In this document: in pieces, positions 1 through 10,492 of the stretch
Numbering within the stretch: the stretch's first letter is position 1
Layout: each line of letters begins with the position of its first letter
Source: Akkermansia muciniphila
GTDB taxonomy: Bacteria > Verrucomicrobiota > Verrucomicrobiia > Verrucomicrobiales > Akkermansiaceae
Assembly (NCBI GenBank): GCA_945879075.1
Contig: CAMCUY010000011.1
Span: 1 to 38,090, forward strand
Direction: 5' to 3'
DNA: 38,090 bases
Translations under genes and position numbers: made by a program
The notes under the pieces: generated by a model
The model's input: the letters and a program-made list of their open reading frames with translations, nothing else
What the model was told of the DNA's origin: nothing
Databases searched by the model: none

Positions 1-1148
<1,148 letters not shown>

Positions 1149-1266
1149 GGGAGGAGCATTGGAGGGCCAGCCGGGAAGAGGCAAGCGGGAAGCGGATTCT
1201 CAGGTTTATCCTTGCGCGGGGGAGGTTCGCGGGAAGAATCCGCCTCCCGCGCCGCGGTTCCACCCC

Positions 1267-2274
1267 ATGAGCGAATCCACCAGCATTCCTGAAAACGCCA
1301 GCTTCGAACAAATCGGCGAAGTCCTGCGCAATCACCAGTCGTTCGTCCTGATCAGCCACGTGCGGCCGGACGGCGACGCGATCGGCTCGCAACTCGCGCT
1401 CGGCTATGCGCTGATGGCCGCGGGAAAAAGCGTGCGCCTCATCAACGAGGACGGACTGCCGGACAATCTCGCGTTCATGGCCGGCTCGGAAAAAATCGAG
1501 CTGCCGCCGGCCGAGCCGCTGGACGTGGAGGTCGCCATCGCGCTGGACACCGCGACCAAACCGCGCCTCGGCGACAACGCGCTGCACGCCGCTTCCAAGG
1601 CGAAAATCTGGCTCAACATCGACCATCACGTTTCCAACCCGAAATACGGCGACCTGAACCTGATCGACTCGAAAAGCCCGGCCACCGGCCAGATCCTCTA
1701 CCAGCTCATCATCGCGCTCGGCCTGCCGATGCCTGAGGAATCTCGCGACGCGATTTACGTCGCCGTCTCCACCGACACCGGCTCGTTCCAGTATCCGTCT
1801 ACCACGGCGGCGACCTACGAATTGGGCGCCGACCTGATCCGCCGCGGGCTGGACGTGGGGACGATCAACTCGCTCATTTACGACAACTATCCGTTCCGCC
1901 GCCTCGAACTGATGCGCGCGCTGCTCAACACGCTGGAGCTTTCCGAGAACGGATTGGTGGCTAACTGGACGATGCGCGACCAGCTCCGCATCGATCTCGG
2001 CTTGATGCCGGAAGACAGCGAGGGGCTCATCGACCTCATCCGCGCGATCCGCGGCGTGCAGCTCGCGGTGTTTTTCGAAGAGCTGCCGGACGGAAAAATC
2101 CGGATTTCCATGCGCTCGAAAGACCGCCGCTACAACGTGTGCGAGATCGCGACGGAGTTCGGCGGTGGTGGCCACGCGCTGGCGGCCGGCATCCGCATGG
2201 CGGGGCCGCTCGAAGACGCGAAATCGCGGGTGCTCGGCGCGATCCACCGCCGCATTGAAGCCGCCGGACTCTGA
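1267..2274 (+). CDS. nrnA: DHH/DHHA1 phosphoesterase, NrnA-like (oligoribonuclease / pAp phosphatase)
   Basis: DHH-family phosphoesterase of 335 residues. NrnA-type enzymes degrade nanoRNAs of 2-5 nt and dephosphorylate 3'-phosphoadenosine 5'-phosphate in the cytoplasm. The metal-binding motifs are all visible: HVRPDGDAIGS (His31, Asp35, Asp37), Asp94 in IALDTAT, the signature DHH at 119-121 and Asp170 in STDTGSF. The DHHA1 substrate motif GGGGHALAAG is at about 299-308. The frame is open upstream to 1159, but ATG 1267 gives the family's usual length and begins just before the conserved domain. It is followed after 14 nt by truB on the same strand. A DHH gene beside truB is the widespread bacterial rbfA-nrnA-truB arrangement, which supports a shared transcript. 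Substrate preference cannot be read from sequence. Confidence 0.9.
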   Translation: MSESTSIPENASFEQIGEVLRNHQSFVLISHVRPDGDAIGSQLALGYALMAAGKSVRLINEDGLPDNLAFMAGSEKIELPPAEPLDVEVAIALDTATKPRLGDNALHAASKAKIWLNIDHHVSNPKYGDLNLIDSKSPATGQILYQLIIALGLPMPEESRDAIYVAVSTDTGSFQYPSTTAATYELGADLIRRGLDVGTINSLIYDNYPFRRLELMRALLNTLELSENGLVANWTMRDQLRIDLGLMPEDSEGLIDLIRAIRGVQLAVFFEELPDGKIRISMRSKDRRYNVCEIATEFGGGGHALAAGIRMAGPLEDAKSRVLGAIHRRIEAAGL

Positions 2275-2288
2275 CTTTCACCTACTTT

Positions 2289-3023
2289 ATGAGAAACAAT
2301 CCCATGGATTCAGACGGCCCGAGCGGCGTGCTATTGATCGACAAAGCGGAAGACATGACATCGCACGATGTCGTCGCCATCGCCCGCCGCGCCTTGAACA
2401 CCAAGAAAATCGGCCACTGCGGCACGCTCGACCCGATGGCGACCGGTCTGCTGATGCTGGTCATCGGCCGGGCCACCAAGATCCAGGATTTGCTGATGAG
2501 CGAGGACAAGCAATACGTGGGCACGCTCACGCTCGGCTCGACCACCAGCACCCAGGACCGTCAGGGCGACACGCTGGAAACGAAACCTGTTGGGGATTAT
2601 TCCAAGGAGCAGATCCAGGCCGCCTTCGACGGCTTCATGGGCGACTTCGAGCAGATTCCGCCGATGGTTTCGGCGATCAAGAAGGACGGCGTGCCGCTGT
2701 ATAAACTTGCTAGAAAAGGCATCGAGATCGTCCGCGAGCCGCGCAAGGTGCATATCACGTCCAACGAGGTGACGCGCATCGAGCTGCCGGAAGTGGACTT
2801 CATCGTGAATTGCTCCAAGGGCTTTTACGTGCGGACTTACGCGCACGACATCGGCGCGCAGCTTGGTTGCGGCGCGCATCTCAGCGCGCTGCGCCGCACG
2901 CGGTCCGGCAAGTTCACCTTGGACCGCGCCGTTCCGGTGATGGATCTGAAAACCGCGCCGCGCGAGGATCTTTACAAGGCGCTCATTTCCCTCGCAGAAA
3001 TCTCGCTGATGCGCGGGGCGTAA
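2289..3023 (+). CDS. truB: tRNA pseudouridine(55) synthase TruB
   Basis: Converts U55 to pseudouridine in the T-loop of tRNAs. The 244-residue protein has the TruB catalytic motif GHCGTLDPMATG with the nucleophilic Asp48. It also has the downstream KQYVG and TSTQDRQG segments, the substrate-binding IPPMVSAIKKDGVPLYKLAR region, and the late VNCSKGFYVRTYAHDIG and GAHLSALRRTRSG motifs. The length fits TruB forms that lack a large C-terminal PUA domain. A second in-frame ATG lies at 2304, so the true start could be five codons later. It sits 14 nt behind the nrnA-like gene, so the pair is probably co-transcribed. Downstream is only a decayed transposase on the opposite strand. Confidence 0.95.
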   Translation: MRNNPMDSDGPSGVLLIDKAEDMTSHDVVAIARRALNTKKIGHCGTLDPMATGLLMLVIGRATKIQDLLMSEDKQYVGTLTLGSTTSTQDRQGDTLETKPVGDYSKEQIQAAFDGFMGDFEQIPPMVSAIKKDGVPLYKLARKGIEIVREPRKVHITSNEVTRIELPEVDFIVNCSKGFYVRTYAHDIGAQLGCGAHLSALRRTRSGKFTLDRAVPVMDLKTAPREDLYKALISLAEISLMRGA

Positions 3024-3040
3024 GGGGGCGTGACCTTCGG

Positions 3041-3337
3041 TCAGGGCCACCTCATTTCCAGAAATCTAGCGCACATCACCTTGCGCATGAGTCCCTTGGC
3101 AAGGTCCTCCCAAATTCGCCAGTCTCGCTGCTCGTTGGCATCCGCGAGAGTGGATTTGGCAATGTCCCGCAGTCCCTCGCGCCAGGTTAACTGGGCGAAG
3201 AACATGCAGACGAGCTGCTGGCGGCAAGCAAAGTGGCGGACACGGGACTCGGCGTCGTAGCCTTCTACCAAGCGGGAAAGCGTCTTGCGATCCACGAGGT
3301 CAAGGAACTGAGAAAGAATGTGGCGGCCGGAGTTCAT
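3041..3337 (-). pseudogene. IS4-family (DUF4372-type) transposase remnant with internal deletion
   Basis: A 98-residue open frame resembles the N-terminus of IS4-type transposases with a DUF4372 domain: SGRHILSQFLDLVDRKTL, then VRHFACRQQLVCMFFAQLTWREGLRDI. The frame then jumps directly to STLADANEQRDWRIWEDLAKGL. In full-length relatives this segment lies a few tens of residues further on, after a variable loop. The join at about residue 59/60 therefore looks like an in-frame internal deletion. The frame ends soon afterwards in unrelated residues, with no DDE catalytic core. It is read as a dead fragment of an insertion sequence. Family recognition comes from remembered motifs and was not tested by alignment. 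No terminal inverted repeats could be defined. Confidence 0.7.
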
Positions 3338-3596
3338 CGGGCGACACCATGCCGGACGCCTTAGAAAAGTTCAAAAGCGTGACATCGATTTTTTTACGCA
3401 GTTCATCCATCCACAAAACTTTTCATAAATGATGTATCCCGTTAACCCGACACCCGTGCTCTGAACTAACAAAACTGAGCGGTGGTTTGGCGTGATTTTG
3501 TAGGGATAATGACCGACACAGCTGCGGGGTTTTGAACTACTTGAGAATCGGAAATTGCCTATCTGTTGCTTTGGGGGTGATTGACGATAATCGGGC
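3338..3596. other. Spacer between the IS4 remnant and the FnIII gene
   Basis: No convincing gene. A 110-codon open frame crosses this stretch on the minus strand (3371-3703), but it runs into the signal-peptide region of the FnIII gene and matches nothing recognised. The sequence is noticeably more AT-rich than its neighbours (for example around 3400-3600). That fits the non-coding end of the lost insertion sequence plus the promoter of the FnIII gene. No terminal repeat or clear sigma-70 boxes could be assigned. Confidence 0.4.
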
Positions 3597-4223
3597 ATGA
3601 CATTTAAAAGCCCAATGACAGTTAAGAACCTATTAGTAATCCTCAAATCCTTCGCCTTGATGGCAGGTGCGCAGTTGGTGGCCCCGGTGGTCGGGGCGGC
3701 CACCTTTCACACGGTTCCTCTGGCATGGAATGCGGATACTGAATCCGGGATACAGAGTTTCAAGGTTTACGTCGGAACAGCGAGTCAGCAATACACCCAG
3801 ATTTTCGACGCAGGCACGACTCCCGAATTTTCCGTTGCCGCCATGGAGTTCGGGAAGACCTACTATTTCGCGGTGAAGAGCATCGGCGACAACGGGCTCG
3901 AAAGTGACTTTTCGACGGAACTCGTCGTCAAAATCGCGCCGCCGCCGCTGCCGTTGAACGGGGGCATTGCAGCGAACGCTTCGGGCCAGACCGGATTGAA
4001 CTGGTCCTTTCCCGTGTCAGCGCTCGATTCGTTGCCCGAGTTCATCGTCGAGGCGAGTGACGACCTGGTCACGTGGGTGCAAGCCGGTACGGTGCTGCCC
4101 GAAGAGTCCACTGGCGGCGACTCGCAGACCCTGTTGTTTTCATGGCCCGTCAGCGTCAGCGGCCCCCGGAAATTCTATCGTCTCACATCGAGAAACTGGC
4201 TGGGTGCCGCCACGGGACCGTGA
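3597..4223 (+). CDS. Small secreted protein with one fibronectin type III domain
   Basis: A 208-residue protein with an N-terminal hydrophobic stretch (about 7-34, ending in VVGAATF) that looks like a Sec signal peptide, so it is probably exported. Residues about 37-112 match the fibronectin III pattern common in this phylum (PLAWNAD, FKVYVGTAS, YYFAVKSIGDNGLESDFS). The rest (about 120-205) resembles the C-terminal module of Verrucomicrobial secreted proteins: PEFIVEASDDLVTW and a terminal KFYRLTS. Exact function is unknown; such modules usually mediate binding. The start is ATG 3597, and ATG 3615 is equally possible because both precede the hydrophobic core. It stands alone between an IS remnant and fucP, and whether it belongs to the fucose locus is unclear. 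Confidence 0.75.
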   Translation: MTFKSPMTVKNLLVILKSFALMAGAQLVAPVVGAATFHTVPLAWNADTESGIQSFKVYVGTASQQYTQIFDAGTTPEFSVAAMEFGKTYYFAVKSIGDNGLESDFSTELVVKIAPPPLPLNGGIAANASGQTGLNWSFPVSALDSLPEFIVEASDDLVTWVQAGTVLPEESTGGDSQTLLFSWPVSVSGPRKFYRLTSRNWLGAATGP

Positions 4224-4262
4224 GAGGACTGTCATGGATTGCCTGGAATGTCGATTTTTGCA

Positions 4263-4275
4263 CTGAATTATTCAG
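4263..4275. promoter_or_regulatory. 13-bp perfect palindrome upstream of fucP (candidate operator)
   Basis: CTGAATTATTCAG is a perfect palindrome around a central T, about 80-95 nt before the fucP start. Its 7-mer GAATTAT recurs on the minus strand at 7661-7667, inside the fucI/araC intergenic inverted repeat. The location and shared core suggest a binding site for the AraC-type regulator. This is inference from a short AT-rich word. Confidence 0.3.
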
Positions 4276-4356
4276 CCTAAGTTCTTGTAATTCCAAGCCG
4301 GACTTGAGAGTTTCCATCAACTTCAGCCTGGGGCTGGAAATCATTGGAAACCTATT

Positions 4357-5676
<1,320 letters not shown>

Positions 5677-5702
5677 GTCACGCAGTTTGAATTTCGACAA
5701 AG

Positions 5703-5737
5703 AAAAACCCCGGAGCGGCGATCGCTCCGGGGTTTTT
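5703..5737. terminator. Bidirectional intrinsic terminator between fucP and fucI
   Basis: A 15-bp perfect stem (5703-5717 with 5723-5737) surrounds a 5-nt loop. The stem has a GC-rich core (CCCCGGAGCG) and is edged by A5 on the left and T5 on the right, so it can terminate transcripts from both strands. It lies between the convergent 3' ends of fucP (5676) and fucI (5757). Confidence 0.93.
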
Positions 5738-5756
5738 CATTTGGAATTCCGCCGGC

Positions 5757-7538
5757 TCAGGCCTTGCCGTAAAGCGGGCCGTAGTTGGCGCAGGCGCGGA
5801 AATCGGCGCCTTCGAGGTCGGCGGTGCCGAAGGAAGTCCATGCGCTCGGGCGGAAGACGCGGTCCTCGCTGACGTTGTGCATGTAAACCGGGATGCGAAG
5901 CATCGAGGCGAGCGTCAGATAGAGGTGGCCCACGTGACCGCAGGTCATTACGCAGTGGTTGGCTCCCCAGTGGTTCATGACTTCGTAGGCGCTGGTGAAC
6001 GCGCCTTTTCCGGTGAGGATGGGGGCGAACCAGGTGGTCGGCCAGGTCGGGTTGGTGCGCTGGTCGAGCGCGTCATGCACGTCTTCTGGCAGGTCCACGG
6101 TGTAACCTTCCGCCACTTGCAGCGCGGGGCCGATGCCGCCGACGAGGTTGAGGCGGATCATGGTGGCCGGCATCCCGCCCCTGGTGCGGTAGCGGGTGCT
6201 GAGTCCGCCGCCGGGGAAATACTCGGTGATGGACGGATGCCAGGTGGTGGCCTTGAGGCATTTTTCAACCTCGGCATCTGAAATCTCCCAGAAGGGTTTC
6301 ATCGTCGGTTGGCCGTCGGTTTCCTGCTCGCCGGTGCCGTCGAGCGCGGCCGGGCCGGAGTTGATCAGGTGGAGGATGCCGTCGCCGATGAGCGGGTGGC
6401 TGACTTTTTTGCCGCTGGCGGTTTCTATCGCCTCAAGGCTCCAGTAGGTGCGGAGGTCGGCGAAGATCTGCGCGGTGTTGGTGAGAAGGTGGCCGAAGAG
6501 CATGCCCGCACCGTTGAGGGCATCGTTCTCGGTGGCGACGATGTAGGGGGCGCGCTTGCCGTTCCAGTCGAAGGAGGAGTTGAGGATGGCTTCGAGGAAG
6601 TCGCCGTTAGGGAAGTGGTCGGTCCATTGGCGCTGGCCTTGGAAGCCTGAAGCGATGGCATTGTGACCGTGCGCTTGCTCACCGAGTCCCATTTCCGCGA
6701 GCTTGGGGTTTCCGACCATCAAGTCGCGGGCGATGAGCGCCATTTTCACGCTGTCTTCCCATTCCTTGTCGATCTGAGCGCGGCTGCGGGTGGTGGCGGG
6801 GGAGTTGTAGTCCTTGCCTTCCGGGCAGTTTTCCTTCACCCAGGCAAGCGCCTTTTCGTATTCGGCCGGGTCGTATTGGCCCTTGCTCATGCGGCCGACG
6901 AACTCAGTCATGTCGATGGCTTCCACGCGCATGCCGAGCCATTTTTCCCACATCGCGGGATCGACGACCGAGCCGGCGATGCCCATCGAGGTGCCGCCCA
7001 TCGAGAGGTAGCTCTTGCCGCGCATCAGGGCGACGGTGAGGCCACACTGGACGAATGATAGAAGTTTGCCGCGCACGTCGGCGGGAATCTCGGTGTCGGT
7101 GGCGGACTGGACGTCCTTGCCGTAGATCCCGAAGGCGGGCAGGCCCTTCTGTGTGTGACCGGCGAGCACGGCTGCCAGATAGACCGCGCCGGGGCGCTCG
7201 GTGCCGTTGAAACCCCAGACCGCCTTGGGCAAATGCGGATCCATGTCCATCGTCTCCGATCCGTAGCACCAGCACGGGGTGACGGTGAGCGAGACTCCGA
7301 CGTTGGCGGCTTTGAATTTGTCGGCGCAGTCGGCGGCCTCCTTCACGCCGCCGATGCAGGTGTCGGCGATGACGCACTCGACGGGCGTGCCGTCCGGGTA
7401 GCGCAGCTCGGCGGCGATCAGCGCGGCCACCGCCTGCGCCTGTTGCATGGTGCGTTCTTCGAGTGACTCACGGACGCCGCCGAGCCGGCCGTCGATGGCC
7501 GGCCGAATGCCGATTTTTGGATAAGATGATGGTTTCAT
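5757..7538 (-). CDS. fucI: L-fucose isomerase
   Basis: Mn2+-dependent ketol isomerase converting L-fucose to L-fuculose (and D-arabinose to D-ribulose) in the cytoplasm. From the ATG at 7538 the protein has 593 residues, about the size of E. coli FucI. The three metal ligands known there, Glu337, Asp361 and His528, fall at the same numbers here (in [19 protein letters not shown] and NHWGANHCV). That supports both the assignment and the start. A TTG five codons upstream is a weaker alternative. It is divergent from the AraC-type regulator over 188 nt and converges with fucP. The next catabolic enzymes (fuculokinase, fuculose-phosphate aldolase) are not in the window. Confidence 0.97.
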   Translation of the reverse strand: MKPSSYPKIGIRPAIDGRLGGVRESLEERTMQQAQAVAALIAAELRYPDGTPVECVIADTCIGGVKEAADCADKFKAANVGVSLTVTPCWCYGSETMDMDPHLPKAVWGFNGTERPGAVYLAAVLAGHTQKGLPAFGIYGKDVQSATDTEIPADVRGKLLSFVQCGLTVALMRGKSYLSMGGTSMGIAGSVVDPAMWEKWLGMRVEAIDMTEFVGRMSKGQYDPAEYEKALAWVKENCPEGKDYNSPATTRSRAQIDKEWEDSVKMALIARDLMVGNPKLAEMGLGEQAHGHNAIASGFQGQRQWTDHFPNGDFLEAILNSSFDWNGKRAPYIVATENDALNGAGMLFGHLLTNTAQIFADLRTYWSLEAIETASGKKVSHPLIGDGILHLINSGPAALDGTGEQETDGQPTMKPFWEISDAEVEKCLKATTWHPSITEYFPGGGLSTRYRTRGGMPATMIRLNLVGGIGPALQVAEGYTVDLPEDVHDALDQRTNPTWPTTWFAPILTGKGAFTSAYEVMNHWGANHCVMTCGHVGHLYLTLASMLRIPVYMHNVSEDRVFRPSAWTSFGTADLEGADFRACANYGPLYGKA

Positions 7539-7595
7539 AAAAATGCGTTTCAAGGGGTCGACTGGGCCGAGTCATGGCAGCTCGGCAGGATTTGT

Positions 7596-7614
7596 CAGCT
7601 TGAAATTTCAGCTG
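7596..7614. promoter_or_regulatory. Near-palindrome upstream of fucI (possible operator)
   Basis: The perfect 10-bp palindrome TGAAATTTCA (7601-7610) is flanked by CAGCT on the left and GCTG on the right. It lies about 60 nt before the fucI start in the divergent fucI/araC spacer. The position suits a transcription-factor site. No promoter boxes could be fixed around it. Confidence 0.25.
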
Positions 7615-7659
7615 GATACGAAATTCGGGTGTCGCCGGGACTCGAGGATTCCGCGCATG

Positions 7660-7686
7660 ATAATTCTGTGAACAAATGCAGATTAT
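7660..7686. promoter_or_regulatory. Inverted repeat in the fucI/araC spacer (candidate operator)
   Basis: ATAATTCTG (7660-7668) and CAGATTAT (7679-7686) form an inverted repeat with one unpaired base around a 10-nt spacer. The left arm read on the minus strand is CAGAATTAT, which shares GAATTAT with the palindrome at 4263-4275 before fucP. It lies 41-67 nt upstream of the regulator gene start. Confidence 0.35.
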
Positions 7687-7726
7687 TGTCTTGAAGAGGG
7701 CCGGGAATTTAAGGTGAATCGCTGGC

Positions 7727-8605
7727 ATGGAAAGCATCCAAGCCGCGACTTCTTTCGTTTCGCACGAAGTCGAGTCTTCGCGGCTGTTTTTTCTCGATCC
7801 GATCGAGGATGAGAATTTCGCGGTGGTCTTTGGCGGCTTCGAACGATGCTCGGCGGACTACCGGATCGACCGGGGGGATTTCCCGTGGTATTCGCTGGAG
7901 TTTGTCAGTCACGGCTTCGGGAGGCTCCGGTTGGGGGACGCTGAGGCGGAATTGGCACCGGGAAGTTTCTACATTTACGGGCCGGCGGTTCCCCACATGA
8001 TCGAGTCCTCGCCGGACAATCCGCTCGGCAAATACTTCGTGGGATTCACCGGGGCCGAGGTCGGGTCGTTCCTGGAGCGTTACGATCTGCAGCCCGGCTT
8101 CATCTCGCGCTGCGTCAAGGGCGAGCCGATCCGGCGGGCCTTCGACAGCTTGATCGCCCGCGGCATCCGCAAGTCCAAGCTGGCGCGTCCGCTGTGTGCG
8201 ACGATCACGCGGCAACTGCTATTGATGTGCCGCGACGACGCCGCCGAGCCGGTCAATACCGACACGCCGGCCTATGCGACGTATGCGCGCTGTCGTGAGT
8301 TCATCGAGAGGAACTTCCTTACAAACACCACGCTGGACGCCGTCGCGAAAGCCTGTGAAGTGAACGCACCCTACCTGTGCCGCCTCTTCGCCCGCTTTCA
8401 CGACGAGAGTCCCTATCAACTTCTAACCCGCCTGCGGATGGAGCACGCCTCGCGCATCCTGCTGGAAAGCAAATCCTCGGTGAAGTCCGTGGCCGCCGCG
8501 CTTGGCTTCAAGGACGCGTTTCATTTTTCCCGCGTTTTCAAGTCCGTCCACCACGTCCCGCCATCGCGCTTCCGGCAGTCGATGCACCCGCAGTGGCCGT
8601 CCTGA
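7727..8605 (+). CDS. AraC-family transcriptional regulator, probable fucose regulator
   Basis: A 292-residue regulator. The N-terminal part (about 20-130) resembles an AraC-type cupin sugar-sensing domain (YSLEFVSHGFGRLRLG, ELAPGSFYIYGPAVPHMIE). The C-terminal part (about 190-285) carries the double helix-turn-helix: LDAVAKACEVNAPYLCRLFARFHDESPYQLL, then SVKSVAAALGFKDAFHFSRVFKSVHHVPPSRFR, the AraC signature. AAGGTG about 15 nt before the ATG may be the ribosome-binding site. Divergence from fucI and the position between fucI and the mutarotase gene make control of L-fucose use the natural inference. The effector is not shown by sequence. Confidence 0.88.
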   Translation: MESIQAATSFVSHEVESSRLFFLDPIEDENFAVVFGGFERCSADYRIDRGDFPWYSLEFVSHGFGRLRLGDAEAELAPGSFYIYGPAVPHMIESSPDNPLGKYFVGFTGAEVGSFLERYDLQPGFISRCVKGEPIRRAFDSLIARGIRKSKLARPLCATITRQLLLMCRDDAAEPVNTDTPAYATYARCREFIERNFLTNTTLDAVAKACEVNAPYLCRLFARFHDESPYQLLTRLRMEHASRILLESKSSVKSVAAALGFKDAFHFSRVFKSVHHVPPSRFRQSMHPQWPS

Positions 8606-8669
8606 AAGCGGATTGACGAAATGAACGGAAGCAGGAAGATTGTCGCGAATTTCCAACTCCACACCCATC

Positions 8670-9059
8670 ATGTTAAAAACCGCTATCCTCAATCCACACC
8701 TTCTCGACCTCCTTGCCCGCGTCCGCCACACCAACACGCTGGTGATCGCGGACTGGGCGTTTCCCTTCTGGCCGGAAATCGAGACGGTCGATATTTCGCT
8801 GACGCACGGGATTCCGACGGTGCTCGACGTGCTGGACCTGCTGACGCCCGTTTTCAAAATCGGCCGGATCTGGCAGGCGGACGAGTTCGTGGCTACCAAC
8901 ACGCCCGAAGCCGTGGCCCGTTTCGCGAATTCCTTCGGTGAAATCCCGCTGACCCGCGAGGCGCACCTCGATTTCAAAAAGCGCGTGCCGCACGCCATCG
9001 GGCTGATCCGCACCGGCGACCCGACGCCTTACGGCAACCTCATCCTCGAATCGGCTTGA
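8670..9059 (+). CDS. RbsD/FucU-family sugar mutarotase/pyranase
   Basis: A 129-residue protein of the RbsD/FucU fold, which speeds interconversion of sugar anomers (L-fucose) or ring forms (D-ribose) before catabolism. Recognisable segments are MLKTAILNPHLL, RHTNTLVIADWAFPFWP, the central TVDISLTHGIPTVLDVLDLL and the C-terminal HAIGLIRTGDPTPYGNLILE, which forms the active site in this family. ATG 8670 was chosen because it starts exactly at the family's first conserved residues. The frame is open a little upstream (TTG 8640), but that adds no conserved sequence. It lies 64 nt after the regulator on the same strand and ends before a strong terminator. Genomic context favours the fucose mutarotase role over ribose. 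Confidence 0.85.
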   Translation: MLKTAILNPHLLDLLARVRHTNTLVIADWAFPFWPEIETVDISLTHGIPTVLDVLDLLTPVFKIGRIWQADEFVATNTPEAVARFANSFGEIPLTREAHLDFKKRVPHAIGLIRTGDPTPYGNLILESA

Positions 9060-9152
9060 GCGGTTTTTCTGCGCGATCGCGGTATGGCGGAATGGCCGGT
9101 TTGTGGCATTCTCGTTTCCGTAAGGGATAGCACATCTCCCCCCCCAGAGGGC

Positions 9153-9194
9153 CCACGGGCGTCGGAACAAGGGATCCGACGCCCGTGGTTTTTT
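9153..9194 (+). terminator. Intrinsic terminator after the mutarotase gene
   Basis: A 14-bp perfect stem (9153-9166 with 9175-9188) with an 8-nt loop is followed directly by T6. It closes the regulator/mutarotase transcript and separates it from the convergent corA gene. An unusual run of eight C (9138-9145) lies just before it. Confidence 0.92.
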
Positions 9195-9206
9195 ATACCC
9201 GGTGGC

Positions 9207-10298
9207 TCACAGCCATTTCATCTTCTTGAAGATGATCAGCTGGATCACGGCGATGGTGGCCATGATCGCCATCAGCCCGACGTAGCCGTGCGGATGATAG
9301 AGCTCGGGCATGTTGAGCGGGAGTTTTTCCCCGGTGGAGGATACGGGGGAAAAGTTCATGCCGTAAATACCGACGATGAAAGTCAGCGGAATGAATATCG
9401 AAGTGATGACGGTGAGCACGCGCATCACCTCGTTGGTGCGGAGGCCGACGCTTGAGTGATAGAGTTCCATCAGTCCGGCGGTGAGTTCCTTGTAGCTTTC
9501 CACCAGGTCCATCAGCTGGACGGTGTGGTCGTAACAGTCGCGCAGGAAGATCTTGGTGGGCGAGGCGATGTAGCCGGAGGAGTCGTGAAGAAGGCCGTTG
9601 ATGACATCCCGCAGCGGCCAGACGAAGCGGCGCATCTGGGTGAGGCTCCGTTTGTATTCATGCAGCAGGTGGACCATCTCGCGGGACGGCCTTTCCAACA
9701 GCTCGTCCTCGAGTTCCTCGATGGCTCCGCCGATGTCTTCGAGCACGGGGTAGTAGTGGTCGATGATCGAGTCGAGCAGGGCGTAGGCGAGGTAGTCCGC
9801 CTTGAGCTTGCGGATCGCGCCGCGGCCGGAGCGGATGCGGGCGCGGACGGGATCGAACACGTCGTAATCGGCCTCCTCCTGCACGGTGATGATGAAGTTT
9901 TTCCCGAGAAACAAGCTCACCTGCTCGCCGCAGATGGTGTGGCTGTTATCCTGGTAGACCATCTGGGCGACGACGAAGAGGTAGTCGGCTGCCTGCTCGA
10001 CTTTAGGGCGCTGGCCGGTGTTGAGGACGTCTTCGAGGGCGAGCGGGTGGAGCTTGAATTTCTCGCCGAGGATTCCGAGGGCTTCCACGTCGCCGAGGCC
10101 ATCGATGTTGATCCAGGTGACCTTGCGGTTGTCGAGATGGCCGGCTAGCTCGGAGAGGTCGGTGATTTCGCGCTCATCGAGACTGTCCTTGTCGTATTCG
10201 ATGATCTGGATTCCGGGTTTGCGGCCCTTGCCATCGACCAGATGGGGGACGAGCGTGGCCGGAGAGGATCCCGGCGGTCCGTAGCGCTTGGTGAACAT
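9207..10298 (-). CDS. corA: CorA-family magnesium/cobalt transporter
   Basis: Pentameric inner-membrane divalent-cation channel (Mg2+, Co2+) of 363 residues. The C-terminus has the two expected membrane helices (about 300-322 and 337-358) with the family signature GMN in FIVGIYGMNFSP between them, and ends in the basic KKMKWL. The long N-terminal cytoplasmic part contains the conserved NIDGL, HPLALEDVLNTGQRPKVE and YLFVVAQM segments and a long coiled helix (IDHYYPVLEDIGGAIEELEDELL). The frame continues upstream into low-complexity sequence, so ATG 10298 is taken as the start. It is downstream of ldhA on the same strand, but a REPIN-type element lies between them. Confidence 0.93.
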   Translation of the reverse strand: MFTKRYGPPGSSPATLVPHLVDGKGRKPGIQIIEYDKDSLDEREITDLSELAGHLDNRKVTWINIDGLGDVEALGILGEKFKLHPLALEDVLNTGQRPKVEQAADYLFVVAQMVYQDNSHTICGEQVSLFLGKNFIITVQEEADYDVFDPVRARIRSGRGAIRKLKADYLAYALLDSIIDHYYPVLEDIGGAIEELEDELLERPSREMVHLLHEYKRSLTQMRRFVWPLRDVINGLLHDSSGYIASPTKIFLRDCYDHTVQLMDLVESYKELTAGLMELYHSSVGLRTNEVMRVLTVITSIFIPLTFIVGIYGMNFSPVSSTGEKLPLNMPELYHPHGYVGLMAIMATIAVIQLIIFKKMKWL

Positions 10299-10374
10299 GG
10301 TTGCGAGTGTAGGGGGCGGGGGCGTCGGAATCAAGCTGGGGACCGGGCTGCGGGGGGGCGGCCTGGCGCAGCCG

Positions 10375-10485
10375 TAAGGGGGGCGGACATCTTGTCCGCC
10401 CGGACGATGGGAAGAGAAAGAGATGAGCTTCGCGCTCGCGCTTTCGCCGCGCATCGGCAAGTGGACAAAATGTCCACTCCCCTTA
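10375..10485. repeat. REPIN: two homologous REP sequences in inverted orientation
   Basis: The left REP begins TAAGGGGGGCGGACAT at 10375 and forms a hairpin with a 9-bp stem (10381-10389 with 10393-10401). The right REP, read on the minus strand from 10485, begins TAAGGGGAGTGGACAT and forms an 8-bp stem (10460-10467 with 10471-10478). The two arms agree at nearly every base over about 24 nt, with compensating changes in the stems (GCGG/CCGC against GTGG/CCAC). Two inverted REPs about 60 bp apart form a REPIN, a class of element moved by RAYT transposases. It sits between ldhA and corA and could also affect mRNA ends. Confidence 0.8.
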
Positions 10486-10492
10486 TTTCGTC

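Noticed and set aside
1159..1266. N-terminal extension of the NrnA-like protein from a TTG at 1159
   Set aside because: The extra 36 residues are low-complexity and unlike the family; ATG 1267 gives the standard length.
2331..3050. 239-codon minus-strand open frame over truB
   Set aside because: A mirror frame of truB; its composition is typical of antisense translation and no domain is recognisable.
3371..3703. 110-codon minus-strand frame crossing the FnIII gene start
   Set aside because: Overlaps the signal peptide of the FnIII gene and shows no similarity to a known protein; regarded as chance.
9456..10148. 230-codon plus-strand open frame antiparallel to corA
   Set aside because: It lies wholly inside the confidently assigned corA gene, has the Val/Gly/Asp-rich composition of an antisense reading of GC-rich coding DNA, and shows no motif.
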